Assembly (NCBI GenBank): GCA_027028145.1
Contig: JALVJV010000011.1
Span: forward strand, 62,001 to 126,000
Direction: 5' to 3'
Source of the DNA: Archaeoglobaceae archaeon
Lineage (GTDB): Archaea; Halobacteriota; Archaeoglobi; Archaeoglobales; Archaeoglobaceae
Length of the DNA: 64,000 bases
Numbering within the stretch: position 1 is the stretch's first letter; every line of letters starts with the position of its first letter. The notes beneath the pieces were generated by a model, which saw only the letters and a program-made list of their open reading frames with translations, had not been told where the DNA came from and ran no database searches. The position numbers and the translations under genes are program-made. Below are positions 9,224-18,388 of this stretch, piece after piece.

Positions 9224-10871
9224 AGTGGGGATTCTCAATTCTCTCGCATGTGATTTCGCTCAGCCTGATGTTAAGAGATGCCAGCGAAAGCCCGCCCAAG
9301 GCGACGGTTATCAGATTCTTAATCGTGTGATCGACCAAGGATACTACGAAAGCAACACCGCTGTTGATCCCAGCCGTAGCGAGTATCCCCGTCATCACAG
9401 CCTCGTAAGTTCCGATTCCTCCCGGAGTGATCGGAATAGCCTTTGCTATGTTCGCGATAGAGACGGCCAATATCACAACAGCGAAATCGGAAATTCCGAA
9501 TGCAAGCAGAATTACGTAACAGACGAGCGAATCTATTAGCCAGATGGTCAGTGTGGTTAGAGCAACAACAACAAACCCTTTCTTCATAGCCTTTCCGGCA
9601 TCCCGCATGATTTTGCCTATAACGTTCTCCATCCTCGCCAGTATATACATCACAGCCAGAATCATCAGCAGAAGCAGAACGGCATAGATCGGAGTCGTAG
9701 CAAGTTTGTAACTGCTCATAGCAACTATCGCAACGAATGCAAGCAGAATAACAACGAACAAGTCGAAGATCCTTTCCACCGCAAGCCCACTTATGGAAGT
9801 CGAAACCGGAACGTCTTTAAGCTTAAAAACGTAAACCCTCGCCAAATCTCCAACTCTGGCCGGAATTATCACGTTAGCCATCTGACTCACAGCAACACCC
9901 TCGATACAGAATCCCAAAGGAACGGCGAAACCCAACTTCGATAGTATGTATTCGTATCTGTAACCCCTGACTACGAATGAAGATAGATACACGAGAGAGG
10001 CAAAAGCTAACAACTTAACATCAGCTTTACTCAAAATAGATAGATTGAACCCGCTCCAAAAAGCTAAGCCGATTAGGATTACGGCGGAAAGCAGGACGGA
10101 AAATAAGAAGAACTTCTTCGATCGCCTCGACTCCATCCACATTCTAAGAATCTGAGCGAACATATACAGAACGTCCTTCGTAAATCTGACCTTGGTTTCT
10201 CCGCTCTGCTTCCACCTTACGGGAATCTCCTTCACCCTAAAACCCCTACGCTGAGCTAAAACCAAAACTTCCGTATCCCAAAACCAGTGGTTGTCCTTAA
10301 CATCGTCGAGCAGGCTGAGAACCGCAGATTTCCTGAAAGCCTTGAATCCGCATTGATGATCCCTAAGCTTCGAGCCGAGCATGAACCTAACCAAGAAGTT
10401 GTAAATCTTAGACGCAAAATCCCGCTTGAACGGTCTCTCGGCTTGACTTTCCTTCATAAGCCTTGAGCCGGTTGCAAAGTCGTATCCCTCCTTCGCTATC
10501 GCATCTATGAGCTCTTTGAGATGTCTCATGTCAGTTGAGAGATCGACGTCCAGATATACGAGCACATCTCCCTCAGCCTGCTTGAAAGCCCTCGTCAAAG
10601 CCTTTCCTCTTCCAAGTCTCTCGTCGGAATGAAGATGTTTTACTTTCGGATCTTCCCTCGCAAGCTCCGAGGCAATCTTGTCCGTTCCGTCCGTTGAGCC
10701 GTCCTCGGCTATTACTATCTCGTAGTCGTAGCCGGTTTTGTCCATCCAACGTTTAACTTCCTCTACAGCTTTCCTCAACCTCTTGGCTTCGTTGAACGCT
10801 GGAAGAACGATTGTTACTTTCACCTTCGTTAAGGCTTTCCGCTTGCTATTTAACGTTTCGTTTTTCGTCAT
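9222..10871 (-). CDS. Glycosyltransferase family 2 / flippase-like membrane fusion (AglD-like)
   Basis: About 549 residues. An N-terminal GT2 domain (VTIVLPAFNEAKRL, ED-GSTDGTD, DxD-type YLDVDLSTD, dolichyl-phosphate hexose synthase-like DHQCGFKAFRK) occupies roughly residues 20-240. It is joined to a C-terminal multi-spanning domain of the UPF0104/lysylphosphatidylglycerol-synthase TM family. Haloferax AglD, which adds a sugar to dolichol phosphate for S-layer N-glycosylation, has the same architecture. Start ATG 10871 is preferred over ATG 10904 because a TATA-like sequence lies about 27 bp before it, while the longer start would place the promoter inside the divergent gene. Confidence 0.85.
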   Translation of the reverse strand: MTKNETLNSKRKALTKVKVTIVLPAFNEAKRLRKAVEEVKRWMDKTGYDYEIVIAEDGSTDGTDKIASELAREDPKVKHLHSDERLGRGKALTRAFKQAEGDVLVYLDVDLSTDMRHLKELIDAIAKEGYDFATGSRLMKESQAERPFKRDFASKIYNFLVRFMLGSKLRDHQCGFKAFRKSAVLSLLDDVKDNHWFWDTEVLVLAQRRGFRVKEIPVRWKQSGETKVRFTKDVLYMFAQILRMWMESRRSKKFFLFSVLLSAVILIGLAFWSGFNLSILSKADVKLLAFASLVYLSSFVVRGYRYEYILSKLGFAVPLGFCIEGVAVSQMANVIIPARVGDLARVYVFKLKDVPVSTSISGLAVERIFDLFVVILLAFVAIVAMSSYKLATTPIYAVLLLLMILAVMYILARMENVIGKIMRDAGKAMKKGFVVVALTTLTIWLIDSLVCYVILLAFGISDFAVVILAVSIANIAKAIPITPGGIGTYEAVMTGILATAGINSGVAFVVSLVDHTIKNLITVALGGLSLASLNIRLSEITCERIENPH

Positions 10872-10928
10872 ATGTGTGCGGAAAATGTAGCAAAAGTTTA
10901 ACATAACAGTTCGAAGAACTCGGTAAAA

Positions 10929-11675
10929 ATGAAGATAGCCGTATCCGGAAAGGGAGGCGTCGGAAAAACGACTTTAACAGCCATGCTGGCGTATCTGTTC
11001 GCCAAGGACGGTTATAGAGTTACCGCTATAGACTGCGATTCATCCATAAACCTTCCATTCGTTTTGGGGATAAGGGAAAAGATCACCCCCCTTTCGGAGT
11101 TGAAGGATCTGATCCAGCAGAGAGTCGTTGCCCCCATGGGATTGTTCAAGCTCAATCCTAAGGTGGACGACGTATTCGAGAGGTATTCCGTTCGGAACAG
11201 ATACGGAATACGGGTTCTCGTGCTGGGAACGATTGAGAAGGGTGGGGAAGGTTGCTTCTGCCCCGAAAATGCATTCCTTAGAGCGATACTCAGGCATGCG
11301 ATATTCAAGGAGAAGGATGTCCTTCTGCTCGACATGGAAGCCGGGATAGAGCACTTGGGAAGGGGAACGGCTAAAGGCGTTGACATGCTTATCGCCGTTG
11401 TAGAACCGGGGCTTAGGTCTATAGAAACGTTGAGGAGAATCGACAAACTTGCCAAAGACATAGGTATCGAAAGGATAGCTGTAGTGGTCAACAAATTCTC
11501 GGAAGCTTACCGCAACGTTCTCGATCTGATAGATTATCCGATATTGGGAGTGATACCGTTCGACGAATGTTTTATAAGAGCGGATTTGGAAGGAATACCG
11601 CCGTTCGAACTCAAATGCCAGATCGAAGCTTTTGAGGAAATCAAGAACAGAATAGTTGAGATTTTGAAGGTATAA
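10929..11675 (+). CDS. cooC: CooC-like ATPase (CO dehydrogenase nickel-insertion type)
   Basis: 248 residues of the MinD/Mrp/NifH-like deviant Walker A family: MKIAVSGKGGVGKTTL at the N-terminus, DCDSS for the A' site and LLLDMEAGIEHLGRG for Walker B. The GGEGCFCPENAFLRAIL segment with its Cys-x-Cys is characteristic of CooC, the ATPase that loads nickel into carbon monoxide dehydrogenase. No cooS/cdhA gene is in the window. It diverges from the AglD-like gene with 57 bp between starts. Confidence 0.85.
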   Translation: MKIAVSGKGGVGKTTLTAMLAYLFAKDGYRVTAIDCDSSINLPFVLGIREKITPLSELKDLIQQRVVAPMGLFKLNPKVDDVFERYSVRNRYGIRVLVLGTIEKGGEGCFCPENAFLRAILRHAIFKEKDVLLLDMEAGIEHLGRGTAKGVDMLIAVVEPGLRSIETLRRIDKLAKDIGIERIAVVVNKFSEAYRNVLDLIDYPILGVIPFDECFIRADLEGIPPFELKCQIEAFEEIKNRIVEILKV

Positions 11676-11677
11676 GG

Positions 11678-11782
11678 CTATTCGTCAAACCACCAGTCGT
11701 CTACACCTATGAATGTCTCCATTTCCCTCCAAACTTCCTCTTCCTTTCTTCTTCTATCTAACCTCACGGCGTTCATGCTCAT
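11678..11782 (-). CDS. Candidate 34-residue protein
   Basis: An open frame from ATG 11782 (in-frame ATG also at 11776) to TAG, just beyond the cooC stop. The peptide is highly charged (RLDRRKKEEEVWREME) and ends in an acidic aromatic tail (DDWWFDE). That bias and the even codon use are unlike random sequence. No family is recognised. A TATA-like stretch on this strand (about 11788-11808) could drive it. Confidence is limited by size. Confidence 0.4.
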   Translation of the reverse strand: MSMNAVRLDRRRKEEEVWREMETFIGVDDWWFDE

Positions 11783-11910
11783 TATTATGTTATAACGGAA
11801 CTTAAAGGTTTCGTGCTAATATATAGCAAAAACGTTGCCTTGCAATGGCTCCGCAATGCCGATGAGGAAAAGGGTTAAATCTGACTTAGGATAATCCTAA
11901 TATTACAGCC

Positions 11911-12381
11911 ATGATATACACCCACCTTCCCCAAAAGCTTGGAGAAGTCGTAAAAATCCGTCCTTATCGAAATTCTGACTGGAAAAAGCTCAGGGAGATG
12001 TATTTGGAGTGCGATGAGATATGTATGTGTATTCCGAGCGATTACGTCGACGTATGGCTTAAGTGCATGATGGACGGATTTTCGATAGTTGCCGAGCTCG
12101 ATGGAAAGATAGTGGGGCATGCGGTTGTAAGCCCAATAAACGATAGGGAAGTTTCCCTCTGCATATACGTTCGAAAGGGATACAGATCCAAGGGAATCGG
12201 CAGTGCCATGGTGAAATTTTTAATCGAGCACTGCAAAGCGATGGGTTACGACGGCATATGGGTTGTGACCGAGAAGGACAACATAAAAGCCATAAACTTC
12301 TTCAAAAAATTAGGATTTAGGTTCGTAAGAGCCGGATACGGATACGAGATGTATCTCCCGCTTAAATCCGACAGGACTTGA
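11911..12381 (+). CDS. GNAT-family N-acetyltransferase
   Basis: 156 residues. It has the GNAT fold signature: [21 protein letters not shown] at the start, [10 protein letters not shown], then acetyl-CoA-binding motif [23 protein letters not shown] and motif [13 protein letters not shown]. This resembles RimI-like or general GNAT enzymes that acetylate a primary amine. The substrate is not determinable. The 3' end overlaps the convergent AMMECR1 gene by 20 bp. The true start may be internal, near VKIRP, since the first 15 residues are not part of the fold. Confidence 0.85.
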   Translation: MIYTHLPQKLGEVVKIRPYRNSDWKKLREMYLECDEICMCIPSDYVDVWLKCMMDGFSIVAELDGKIVGHAVVSPINDREVSLCIYVRKGYRSKGIGSAMVKFLIEHCKAMGYDGIWVVTEKDNIKAINFFKKLGFRFVRAGYGYEMYLPLKSDRT

Positions 12382-12967
12382 GATCGACTTCCACAACCTC
12401 GCCCCTCGGTTCGATCTCTTTGAATATCTGCCCTTCGAATCTGTAAACTTCCGTTCCCTCCATAAGCCAGCAGTCCGGAGGTAAGCCGGCTTTCATGCAG
12501 GTTTGACTTAGGAATTCCTCAGCATCGAATCCGTATTCTACGGCAACTTGAGGAAGCAACAACCCCGAGTAGAAGCCTCTCTTAACCATCAAGCCGTGCT
12601 TTCCTATCTCAACGTGCTTCGGAAGCTCGATAGGTTTGGCGTTGATTTTCTCCGGAGGCGTTAAAACCGTAACTTCAACGATTATTTCGTCCATCTCCTC
12701 AAGAGTTACCGGAGGAAACCTCGGATCTTCTGTTGCCGCGGCTATTGCTGATTCTATTATGGCTTCGTCCAGCCTCTTTATCGGATACGGAAACCCTATG
12801 CAACCTCTGAGCTCTCCGTGCTTTGTCAACGTCGTGAATACACCCCTCTTCTGTTCGAAAACCCCCGGTAGCCTGTCCCTAATAACTTTCCTCTCAGCCA
12901 AATACGTCTCGATAGCCTTCCTCGCAAGCCTTACGGCTGTTCTTCCCTCTTCGAGCGTCAGTAACAT
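12362..12967 (-). CDS. AMMECR1-domain protein
   Basis: 201 residues matching the AMMECR1 family throughout: [17 protein letters not shown], the hallmark [32 protein letters not shown] and [24 protein letters not shown]. The family is found in nearly all archaea and eukaryotes. It has been linked to modification or redox chemistry on radical-SAM partners (MEMO/AMMECR1 neighbours), but no biochemical role is firmly established. No MEMO or radical-SAM gene is adjacent here. Confidence 0.92.
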   Translation of the reverse strand: MLLTLEEGRTAVRLARKAIETYLAERKVIRDRLPGVFEQKRGVFTTLTKHGELRGCIGFPYPIKRLDEAIIESAIAAATEDPRFPPVTLEEMDEIIVEVTVLTPPEKINAKPIELPKHVEIGKHGLMVKRGFYSGLLLPQVAVEYGFDAEEFLSQTCMKAGLPPDCWLMEGTEVYRFEGQIFKEIEPRGEVVEVDLKSCRI

Positions 12968-13023
12968 ATTACGAAATTAGCTTAAGATCTGAAAAATTTA
13001 TCTACCGATGTCTAAGTTGGAAT

Positions 13024-13299
13024 GTGCTCAGGGCGTTGGTGTTCGTCAGCAGGCGATGTCCTTACTGTTTGTATTTTAGGAGGACAGTAGAAAAACTGAG
13101 GTTGAAGTTTCCCGAAATAGCCTTCGAGTTCGTTGATGTCGAAGAAAATCCGGAGCTTGCGGAGAAGTTTGACGTCGAGATGTTGCCTACGACCGTCCTT
13201 CTTAACGGGAATGAAGTAGTAGGCGGATTTATGGGGTTCGTAGACGAGCGGACGGCTGAAAGAAGCTTGCGAGATCAACTGAGGAATTTGAAAAGATGA
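13024..13299 (+). CDS. Thioredoxin/glutaredoxin-like redox protein
   Basis: 91 residues with a thioredoxin fold. The N-terminal strand is followed by the redox motif CPYC (SRRCPYCLYFRR), the cis-Pro loop MLPTTVLL and the GGFMGFVDE segment. The CPYC motif is glutaredoxin-like, but the compact domain resembles archaeal protein-disulfide-type thioredoxins. The start is GTG 13024, with an AAATTTAT TATA element about 27 bp upstream. It probably reduces cytosolic disulfides. The electron donor is not evident. Confidence 0.85.
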   Translation: MLRALVFVSRRCPYCLYFRRTVEKLRLKFPEIAFEFVDVEENPELAEKFDVEMLPTTVLLNGNEVVGGFMGFVDERTAERSLRDQLRNLKR

Positions 13300-13321
13300 T
13301 TCCACCTATTTTCGCTTGAAA

Positions 13322-14773
13322 TCAGAAGATCAACCTCTTCAGCTCGTCCCAAATTGCATCGATCCTCATTTTAACGTCTTCGCTCATCTCAACAACTTCC
13401 GGCCATTCCCTTTCGTATCCCTCTTCCTTCCACTTCTTCGTCGCGTCTATTCCCAGCTTCCCTCCCAAATTGGGTTTGTAGGTTGCGTGATCCAGAGCAT
13501 CTATCGGGGAATCGGGAATTACGATCACATCCTTCGCAGGATCGAATCGAGTCGTTACAGCCCAAATTACCTCCCTCATGTCGTGGACGTTTACGTCGTC
13601 ATCAACTACGACCACGATCTTCGTGAGCGAAAGCATGCCCATGCTCCACAAAGCGAACATAACCTTCTTCGCATGCCCGGGATAGCGCTTCTTTATAGAA
13701 ACTACAGCCAAGTTGTGGAAGCAGGCTTCGACTGGAAGGTTTATGTCGACTATCTCGGGATGGATCATCCGAATGAGCGGGAGGAAAATTCTCTCAGTCG
13801 CTTTTCCGAGCCAAGCATCCTCCATAGGCGGTTTTCCGACCACAGTAGCGTGGTAAATCGGATCCTCGCGGTGGGTTATGCACGTAATGTGGAACACCGG
13901 ATAAGGCTCAGGAGGCGTGTAATAGCCGGTGTGATCCCCAAAGGGCCCTTCAACTCTTAGCTCGTCAACTTTAACGTAGCCTTCTAAAACTATCTCGGCG
14001 TTGGCTGGGACGAGCAAATCGACAGTTTCGCACTCCACCATCTTTACCCTCTCTTTCCTCACGAATCCCGCGAACATGAACTCGCTGAAGTTTTCCGGCA
14101 AAGGGGCTGTGGAAGCGTAGAGTATGGCGGGATCAACACCTATGGCAACCGCAACCTCCAACTTGTCTTCTCCCCTCTCCGCAATCTTCTTCAGATGTAA
14201 CGCTCCGTGCTTGTGAATCTGCCAGTGCATGCCGGTAGTTTTCGAATCGTAAACCTGCATCCTATACATCCCGGCGTTCAGTTCTCCGGTTTCCGGATCC
14301 TTCGTTATCACTACCGGCAGAGTTATGAACCTTCCACCATCCTTGGGCCAGCATTGCAAAATGGGGAACTTGTCCAAGTTCGGTTCGTCCATTATCACCT
14401 CCTTGCATGCCCCCTTCTTCACCTTCTTCGGCATGAAGCTGATCAGATCCTTGAGCTTGCCGACACCCTTCAGCCCTTCGAAGAAAGATTCGGGCTTGAA
14501 CTTCGTTATCTCGATCAGCCTTTCACCGATTTCTTCGAACCTCTCCACTTCCAAAGCAAGCTTCATCCTTCTTTCAGTTCCGAAAGCGTTCATTAAAACC
14601 GGGATGTCGTAACCTTTTGGATTCTCGAAAAGGAGAGCTTTTCCTCCTCCTTTTACCGCTCGATCCGCTATTTCGGTCATCTCTAAAATCGGGCTGACTT
14701 CGTGCTTAATTCTTGCCAGTTCACCTTCGGCTTCGAGACGTTCCACGAATTCTCTTAGATCCTCGTAGGGCAT
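13322..14773 (-). CDS. ubiD: UbiD-family decarboxylase
   Basis: 483 residues from ATG 14773 (MPYEDLREFVERLEAEGEL). Family signatures: KGGGKALLFENPKGYDIPVLMNAFG, GMYRMQVYDSKTTGMHWQIHKH, then EIVLEGYV and EGPFGDHTGYYTPPEPYPV supplying the catalytic Glu residues, and YHATVVGKPPMEDAWLG. UbiD enzymes use prenylated FMN for reversible decarboxylation. In an archaeon the role may be anhydromevalonate phosphate decarboxylase of the modified mevalonate pathway, menaquinone biosynthesis, or aromatic-acid decarboxylation. The sequence alone does not decide. No ubiX is adjacent. The frame stays open upstream through the tRNA gene, but that extension is spurious. Confidence 0.9.
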   Translation of the reverse strand: MPYEDLREFVERLEAEGELARIKHEVSPILEMTEIADRAVKGGGKALLFENPKGYDIPVLMNAFGTERRMKLALEVERFEEIGERLIEITKFKPESFFEGLKGVGKLKDLISFMPKKVKKGACKEVIMDEPNLDKFPILQCWPKDGGRFITLPVVITKDPETGELNAGMYRMQVYDSKTTGMHWQIHKHGALHLKKIAERGEDKLEVAVAIGVDPAILYASTAPLPENFSEFMFAGFVRKERVKMVECETVDLLVPANAEIVLEGYVKVDELRVEGPFGDHTGYYTPPEPYPVFHITCITHREDPIYHATVVGKPPMEDAWLGKATERIFLPLIRMIHPEIVDINLPVEACFHNLAVVSIKKRYPGHAKKVMFALWSMGMLSLTKIVVVVDDDVNVHDMREVIWAVTTRFDPAKDVIVIPDSPIDALDHATYKPNLGGKLGIDATKKWKEEGYEREWPEVVEMSEDVKMRIDAIWDELKRLIF

Positions 14774-14851
14774 GTCCGTGGTTAGACATTTAGCTTTTAG
14801 TTTTTGCGTAAACTCCTTTGTTGTATTACAATCCTTAAGCCTGACACAAAC

Positions 14852-14860
14852 CTTAAATAG
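14852..14860 (+). promoter_or_regulatory. TATA box of tRNA-Ala gene
   Basis: CTTAAATAG lies 25-33 bp before the tRNA 5' end, the expected TBP-site spacing. The preceding purines could serve as a weak BRE. Confidence 0.6.
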
Positions 14861-14884
14861 CATTACATCTAAAGATTCCCACAA

Positions 14885-14958
14885 GGGCTCGTAGCTCAGC
14901 CTGGTAGAGCGCCGCCTTCGCAAGGCGGAGGCCGCGGGTTCAAATCCCGCCGAGTCCA
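14885..14958 (+). tRNA. tRNA-Ala (CGC anticodon)
   Basis: 74-nt cloverleaf. Acceptor GGGCTCG pairs with CGAGTCC and includes the G3:U70 wobble pair that defines alanine identity. The D arm is GCTC/GAGC. The anticodon stem CCGCC/GGCGG carries loop TTCGCAA, giving anticodon CGC. The T arm is GCGGG-TTCAAAT-CCCGC and the discriminator is A. The CCA end is not encoded. It has its own TATA box upstream and no intron. Confidence 0.97.
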
Positions 14959-15113
14959 CTATTTATTCACAAATTTCGAAACATTTAACTTCACAAGTCA
15001 TCTCGCAACGTTCATGAAAATTTAAAGGGTTGGGAAATTCTCCACATAATTGTTATTATAATGAGTAAAATTTAAATACTATTAGAGTGCTAATAATCAT
15101 TAGGTGATTAGGT

Positions 15114-15308
15114 ATGACTAAAATCGTTCATGCGCAAACAGTCTTACCAGAGGAAGTTTTAAAGGAATTGAAAAAGAAGACGGGAGAGAGTGCTACTAAG
15201 GACGCTTTGGCAAGGGCTGTAGAGCATTATCTGAAATGCCCGTATACGCATGAAGAACCGCTCGAAAAGAAGCTTGAAGAGGTTTTGAAGAAGAAAAAGA
15301 AGACTTAA
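15114..15308 (+). CDS. Small archaeal protein, DUF5371-like
   Basis: 64 residues: a short beta start (TKIVHAQTVLPEEVL), a helix-turn-helix-like middle (KKTGESATKDALARAVEHYL) and a Lys/Glu-rich tail ending KKKKKT. It resembles the small archaeal DUF5371 family and looks like an RHH-type DNA-binding dimer, but that is inference. A TATA box (TTTAAATAC, about 15071) and a GGTGATT Shine-Dalgarno precede the ATG. No toxin partner is next to it. Confidence 0.7.
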   Translation: MTKIVHAQTVLPEEVLKELKKKTGESATKDALARAVEHYLKCPYTHEEPLEKKLEEVLKKKKKT

Positions 15309-15449
15309 TCTCACAAATTGCACTCTGTTCTACGTTTATTTTTAATTTTTATTATTTCATTTCAATGCCGTTTTGGTTATTACGAATAGTAATTTTTCGA
15401 TGTCCGAAAATTAGTAATGTTTATATCGTGACTTTTTGATGGAGGTCGT

Positions 15450-16934
15450 ATGAAAAAAACGATCGAAGAGATCAACCGTAAGATCGAAGAAGGATGCGTT
15501 TGCGTTGTTACCGCTGAAGAAATGAAGGAAATAGTCGAAGAGTTGGGTGAGGAAAAGGCGGCAAAGGAGGTTGATGTCGTCACGACCGGCACTTTTGGAG
15601 CGATGTGTTCTTCCGGCGTTTTTATGAACTTCGGTCATTCCGATCCGCCGATAAAGATGCAGAGGGTTTGGCTGAATGATGTTGAAGCTTATACCGGCAT
15701 TGCGGCAGTTGACGCTTATCTCGGCGTTACTCAGCTTTCGGAAAGTAGGGGGATGGAATACGGCGGTGCGCACGTAATTGAAGATTTGGTTGGAGGCAAA
15801 GAAGTCGAACTTAGAGCTGAAGCTTACGGAACGGATTGCTATCCTCGTAAGAAGCTCGTAACCGAGATAGCTTTGGAAGACCTGAATCAGGCTGTAATGG
15901 TTAATCCTCGTAACGCCTATCAGCGTTACAAAGCGGCTACGAATTCATCCGACAGAATTCTGAGGACGTATATGGGAACTCTCCTTCCTAACTTCGGAAA
16001 CGTGACGTTTGCCGGATGCGGTGAGATATCTCCTTTAAACAACGATCCTGAATACAGAACAATCGGAATAGGAACGAGGATTTTCCTTTGCGGGGCGAAG
16101 GGATACGTAATCGGCGAGGGAACCCAGCACGCTCCTCCGTTCGGAACTTTGATGGTTAAGGGGGATCTGAAGGAGATGAAGCCGGAATTCATGAAAGCCA
16201 TAGTGATGCCCGGATACGGAGTTACGATGATGCTCGGAATAGGAATTCCGATTCCGATTTTGGATGAAGAAATTGCAAGGTCGACGGCGATAAGGGATGA
16301 TCAGATAGTAACCGAGATAATCGACTTCGGAGTGCCGAGAAGGGATAGACCGGTTGTAAGAAAGGTGACCTATGCTGAATTGAAAAGCGGGAAGGTGGAG
16401 ATAAACGGCGAAGAAGTGAGAGTTTCGCCCCTTTCAAGCTATTACATGGCGAAGAAGGTCATGGAGGAGTTGAAGAGGATGATAGAGAGGGGAGAGTTCT
16501 TTTTGACTCAGCCAGTGGAAAGGATTCCGACGAAGGGGAAGTTAAAGCCGATGAGGGAAAAGGGGATAAAGGTTGTTAAGAGCGTTATGACTAAAGCCGT
16601 AACTATTCCGCCGGATACGAGCATAGAAGAAGCTTCCCGAATAATAACCCAGAAGAACGTAAACCATCTGCCGGTTGTAGATGAAAACGGGGTTTTGGTC
16701 GGCATAGTCACGTCTTGGGATATAGCGAAGGCGGTTGCTACGGGTAAACTGGGAAGGGTTTCGGATGTTATGACGAGGAAAGTAATCACTGCTACGCCCG
16801 ATGAGCCGATAGAATCCGCCGCGAGAAAGATGGAGCAATACAACATCTCCGCTTTGCCCGTTGTAGATGCTAAGAGGAGGGTTTTGGGAATGGTTACGAG
16901 CGAAGACCTTAGCAAACTTCTGGCGAGGTGGTGA
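15450..16934 (+). CDS. Homocysteine biosynthesis protein with CBS pair (L-aspartate semialdehyde sulfurtransferase)
   Basis: 494 residues. The N-terminal COG1900/DUF39 domain (about 1-365) has conserved Cys at MCSSGVFMNFGHSDPPIK and FAGCGEISPLNND, plus GEGTQHAPPFGTLMVKGDLK. Two CBS domains follow (VMTKAVTIPPDTSIEEA... and VMTRKVITATPDEPIES...), probably sensing an adenosyl ligand. The Methanosarcina homologue MA1821, with ferredoxin partner MA1822, converts aspartate semialdehyde to homocysteine with sulfide. Here too the next gene is the NIL-ferredoxin partner, with a 7-bp SD-to-start spacing. This gives sulfide-based homocysteine synthesis without O-acylhomoserine. Confidence 0.92.
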   Translation: MKKTIEEINRKIEEGCVCVVTAEEMKEIVEELGEEKAAKEVDVVTTGTFGAMCSSGVFMNFGHSDPPIKMQRVWLNDVEAYTGIAAVDAYLGVTQLSESRGMEYGGAHVIEDLVGGKEVELRAEAYGTDCYPRKKLVTEIALEDLNQAVMVNPRNAYQRYKAATNSSDRILRTYMGTLLPNFGNVTFAGCGEISPLNNDPEYRTIGIGTRIFLCGAKGYVIGEGTQHAPPFGTLMVKGDLKEMKPEFMKAIVMPGYGVTMMLGIGIPIPILDEEIARSTAIRDDQIVTEIIDFGVPRRDRPVVRKVTYAELKSGKVEINGEEVRVSPLSSYYMAKKVMEELKRMIERGEFFLTQPVERIPTKGKLKPMREKGIKVVKSVMTKAVTIPPDTSIEEASRIITQKNVNHLPVVDENGVLVGIVTSWDIAKAVATGKLGRVSDVMTRKVITATPDEPIESAARKMEQYNISALPVVDAKRRVLGMVTSEDLSKLLARW

Positions 16935-16936
16935 CG

Positions 16937-17332
16937 ATGCTACTCCTTCTAAAATTCGATTCGAAAACAATAAAGAAGCCGATAATATCCACCGCAACTC
17001 TCGAAACAAAGGCGCTGATAAACATCCTCCGCGCCAACGTTGGGGCGAGAAGGGGCGAGATGGTCGTGGAGGTGGACGATTCGAAAGCGAAGGAGGTTGA
17101 AGAGGTCTTCAGACGATTCGGAGTTGAGGTGATCGAGCTAAAGGATGCCGTCGTGAAGGATGAGGAAAAGTGCGTTCACTGCGGACTCTGCATAAGCATA
17201 TGCCCAGTTGAGGTATTCAGGTTCGACGAGAACTGGAAGGTTGTCGCAGATACCGAGAAGTGCATTCACTGCGGAGTATGCACGAGAGTCTGTCCATGCA
17301 ACGCATTAAGCCTGCCGATTCATTCCCTGTAA
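16937..17332 (+). CDS. NIL-domain ferredoxin, partner of homocysteine synthesis enzyme
   Basis: 131 residues from ATG 16937 (SD GAGGTG at 16925). The N-terminal NIL domain (LLLLKFDSKTIKKPIISTAT, about 1-75) is followed by two [4Fe-4S] motifs, CVHCGLCISICPVEVF and CIHCGVCTRVCPCNAL. Methanosarcina MA1822 has the same arrangement and supplies electrons or sulfur handling for the aspartate-semialdehyde sulfurtransferase encoded just upstream. The two genes are translationally coupled. The end overlaps the convergent exporter gene by 13 bp. Confidence 0.92.
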   Translation: MLLLLKFDSKTIKKPIISTATLETKALINILRANVGARRGEMVVEVDDSKAKEVEEVFRRFGVEVIELKDAVVKDEEKCVHCGLCISICPVEVFRFDENWKVVADTEKCIHCGVCTRVCPCNALSLPIHSL

Positions 17333-18129
17333 GCCAGTATAATTCCGAGCAATATTAAGCTTGCTCCGACGAGTTGCTTGAGCGTTAGGATTTCTCCGAA
17401 TACGACGTATCCGAATATACCGGCTGAAACCGGCTCGACCAAAGCCAGAATCGGAGCCTTTTCAGTTTTGCAATACTTTATTCCGTAGTTGAATATCGTG
17501 AAAGCCAACGCCGTTGGAATGGATCCCAAACCCAAGATCCAAACGCATCTTCGCAGAAATATCTCGACGATCTCATGCCCGAAGAGTATCAGAACTATCG
17601 GAGATAGGATAAGGGACGAAATGACTAAACTGAGGAACGTTATGTGGATGGAGGACATGAAAGCCCTAACCCTTTTCATCATAACAAATAGAGCGGCGTA
17701 AAAGATTCCAGAAAGTATACCGAAGACTATCCCGAGAGATATCCCACCGTAGGGTGTTAGCATTAGATACAGCCCGAGTATGGCAAACGGAAGAGCGATT
17801 AGCGATCCTCTGCTGACCTCTTCTCCTCTAAGCCAAACGTAGATCGTTACGTAAATCGGAGCCATGTAGAGCAGTAGGGCGGATGTTGCAACTTCCACCA
17901 TTTGAATAGAGGCGATGTAACATAGGATCGTCGCCAAGTTCACGATAGCCACGCTTAATACGAGCTTCGGATGAATCATTCTGATATCCCTCACGAAGGG
18001 TAACAGAAAGATCGCACCCAAAGACAACCTGAAGAAGGTGAGCAAGATCGGACTTGCGGATATGTTTCTGACGAACACGGCGAGCGAACCCATGAGAATT
18101 CCGGCAACTACAACCGCGAAGCACCGCAT
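17320..18129 (-). CDS. EamA/DMT-family transporter
   Basis: 269 residues, ten predicted membrane helices in two EamA halves. The first half has the typical GSLAVFVRNISASPILLTFFRLSLG and ends near residue 130. The second half has PTALAFTIFNYGIKYCKTEKAPILALVEPVSAG, a highly recognisable EamA motif. Drug/metabolite exporters of this family move amino acids, purines or other metabolites, and the substrate cannot be assigned. No signal peptide or extra domain is present. Confidence 0.88.
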   Translation of the reverse strand: MRCFAVVVAGILMGSLAVFVRNISASPILLTFFRLSLGAIFLLPFVRDIRMIHPKLVLSVAIVNLATILCYIASIQMVEVATSALLLYMAPIYVTIYVWLRGEEVSRGSLIALPFAILGLYLMLTPYGGISLGIVFGILSGIFYAALFVMMKRVRAFMSSIHITFLSLVISSLILSPIVLILFGHEIVEIFLRRCVWILGLGSIPTALAFTIFNYGIKYCKTEKAPILALVEPVSAGIFGYVVFGEILTLKQLVGASLILLGIILAYRE

Positions 18130-18388
18130 ACCGTCATGCCGTATAGGTCTTTAAAAAATTTGGCGGCAATCGACTAATCATAATTGTAATCATGCGTAAA
18201 ATTGATAAACAGCGCATCGTTAATACTTACTTGGGTCTCGAAAACCAACGAGAACTTAGACTGAAGTTTGATGAAGGATGAAAAAGGTCTGTAAAGCTTC
18301 ATAAAGTGTTAGAAAAATTTTAACTGATTTTAATCAAAAGTATCGTTATATAATTCGAAGTTCAAGCAACGATCGAGGTGATGCGAAA

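Noticed and set aside
11840-11905. CCGATGA ... CTGA as a possible C/D box RNA
   Set aside because: Only one box pair is present, with no C or D' upstream at suitable distance.
14774-14959. N-terminal extension of the UbiD reading frame to 14959
   Set aside because: It runs through the antisense of tRNA-Ala and its promoter; the translated start is a known artefact of reverse-strand tRNA. Family homology begins at ATG 14773.
18170-18260. Two short inverted repeats (ATGCG/CGCAT and TCTCG/CGAGA) in the gap before the secreted protein
   Set aside because: Stems of 5 bp with long loops; no riboswitch or RNA family recognised. The 259-bp gap otherwise holds only promoter-like AT-rich DNA.
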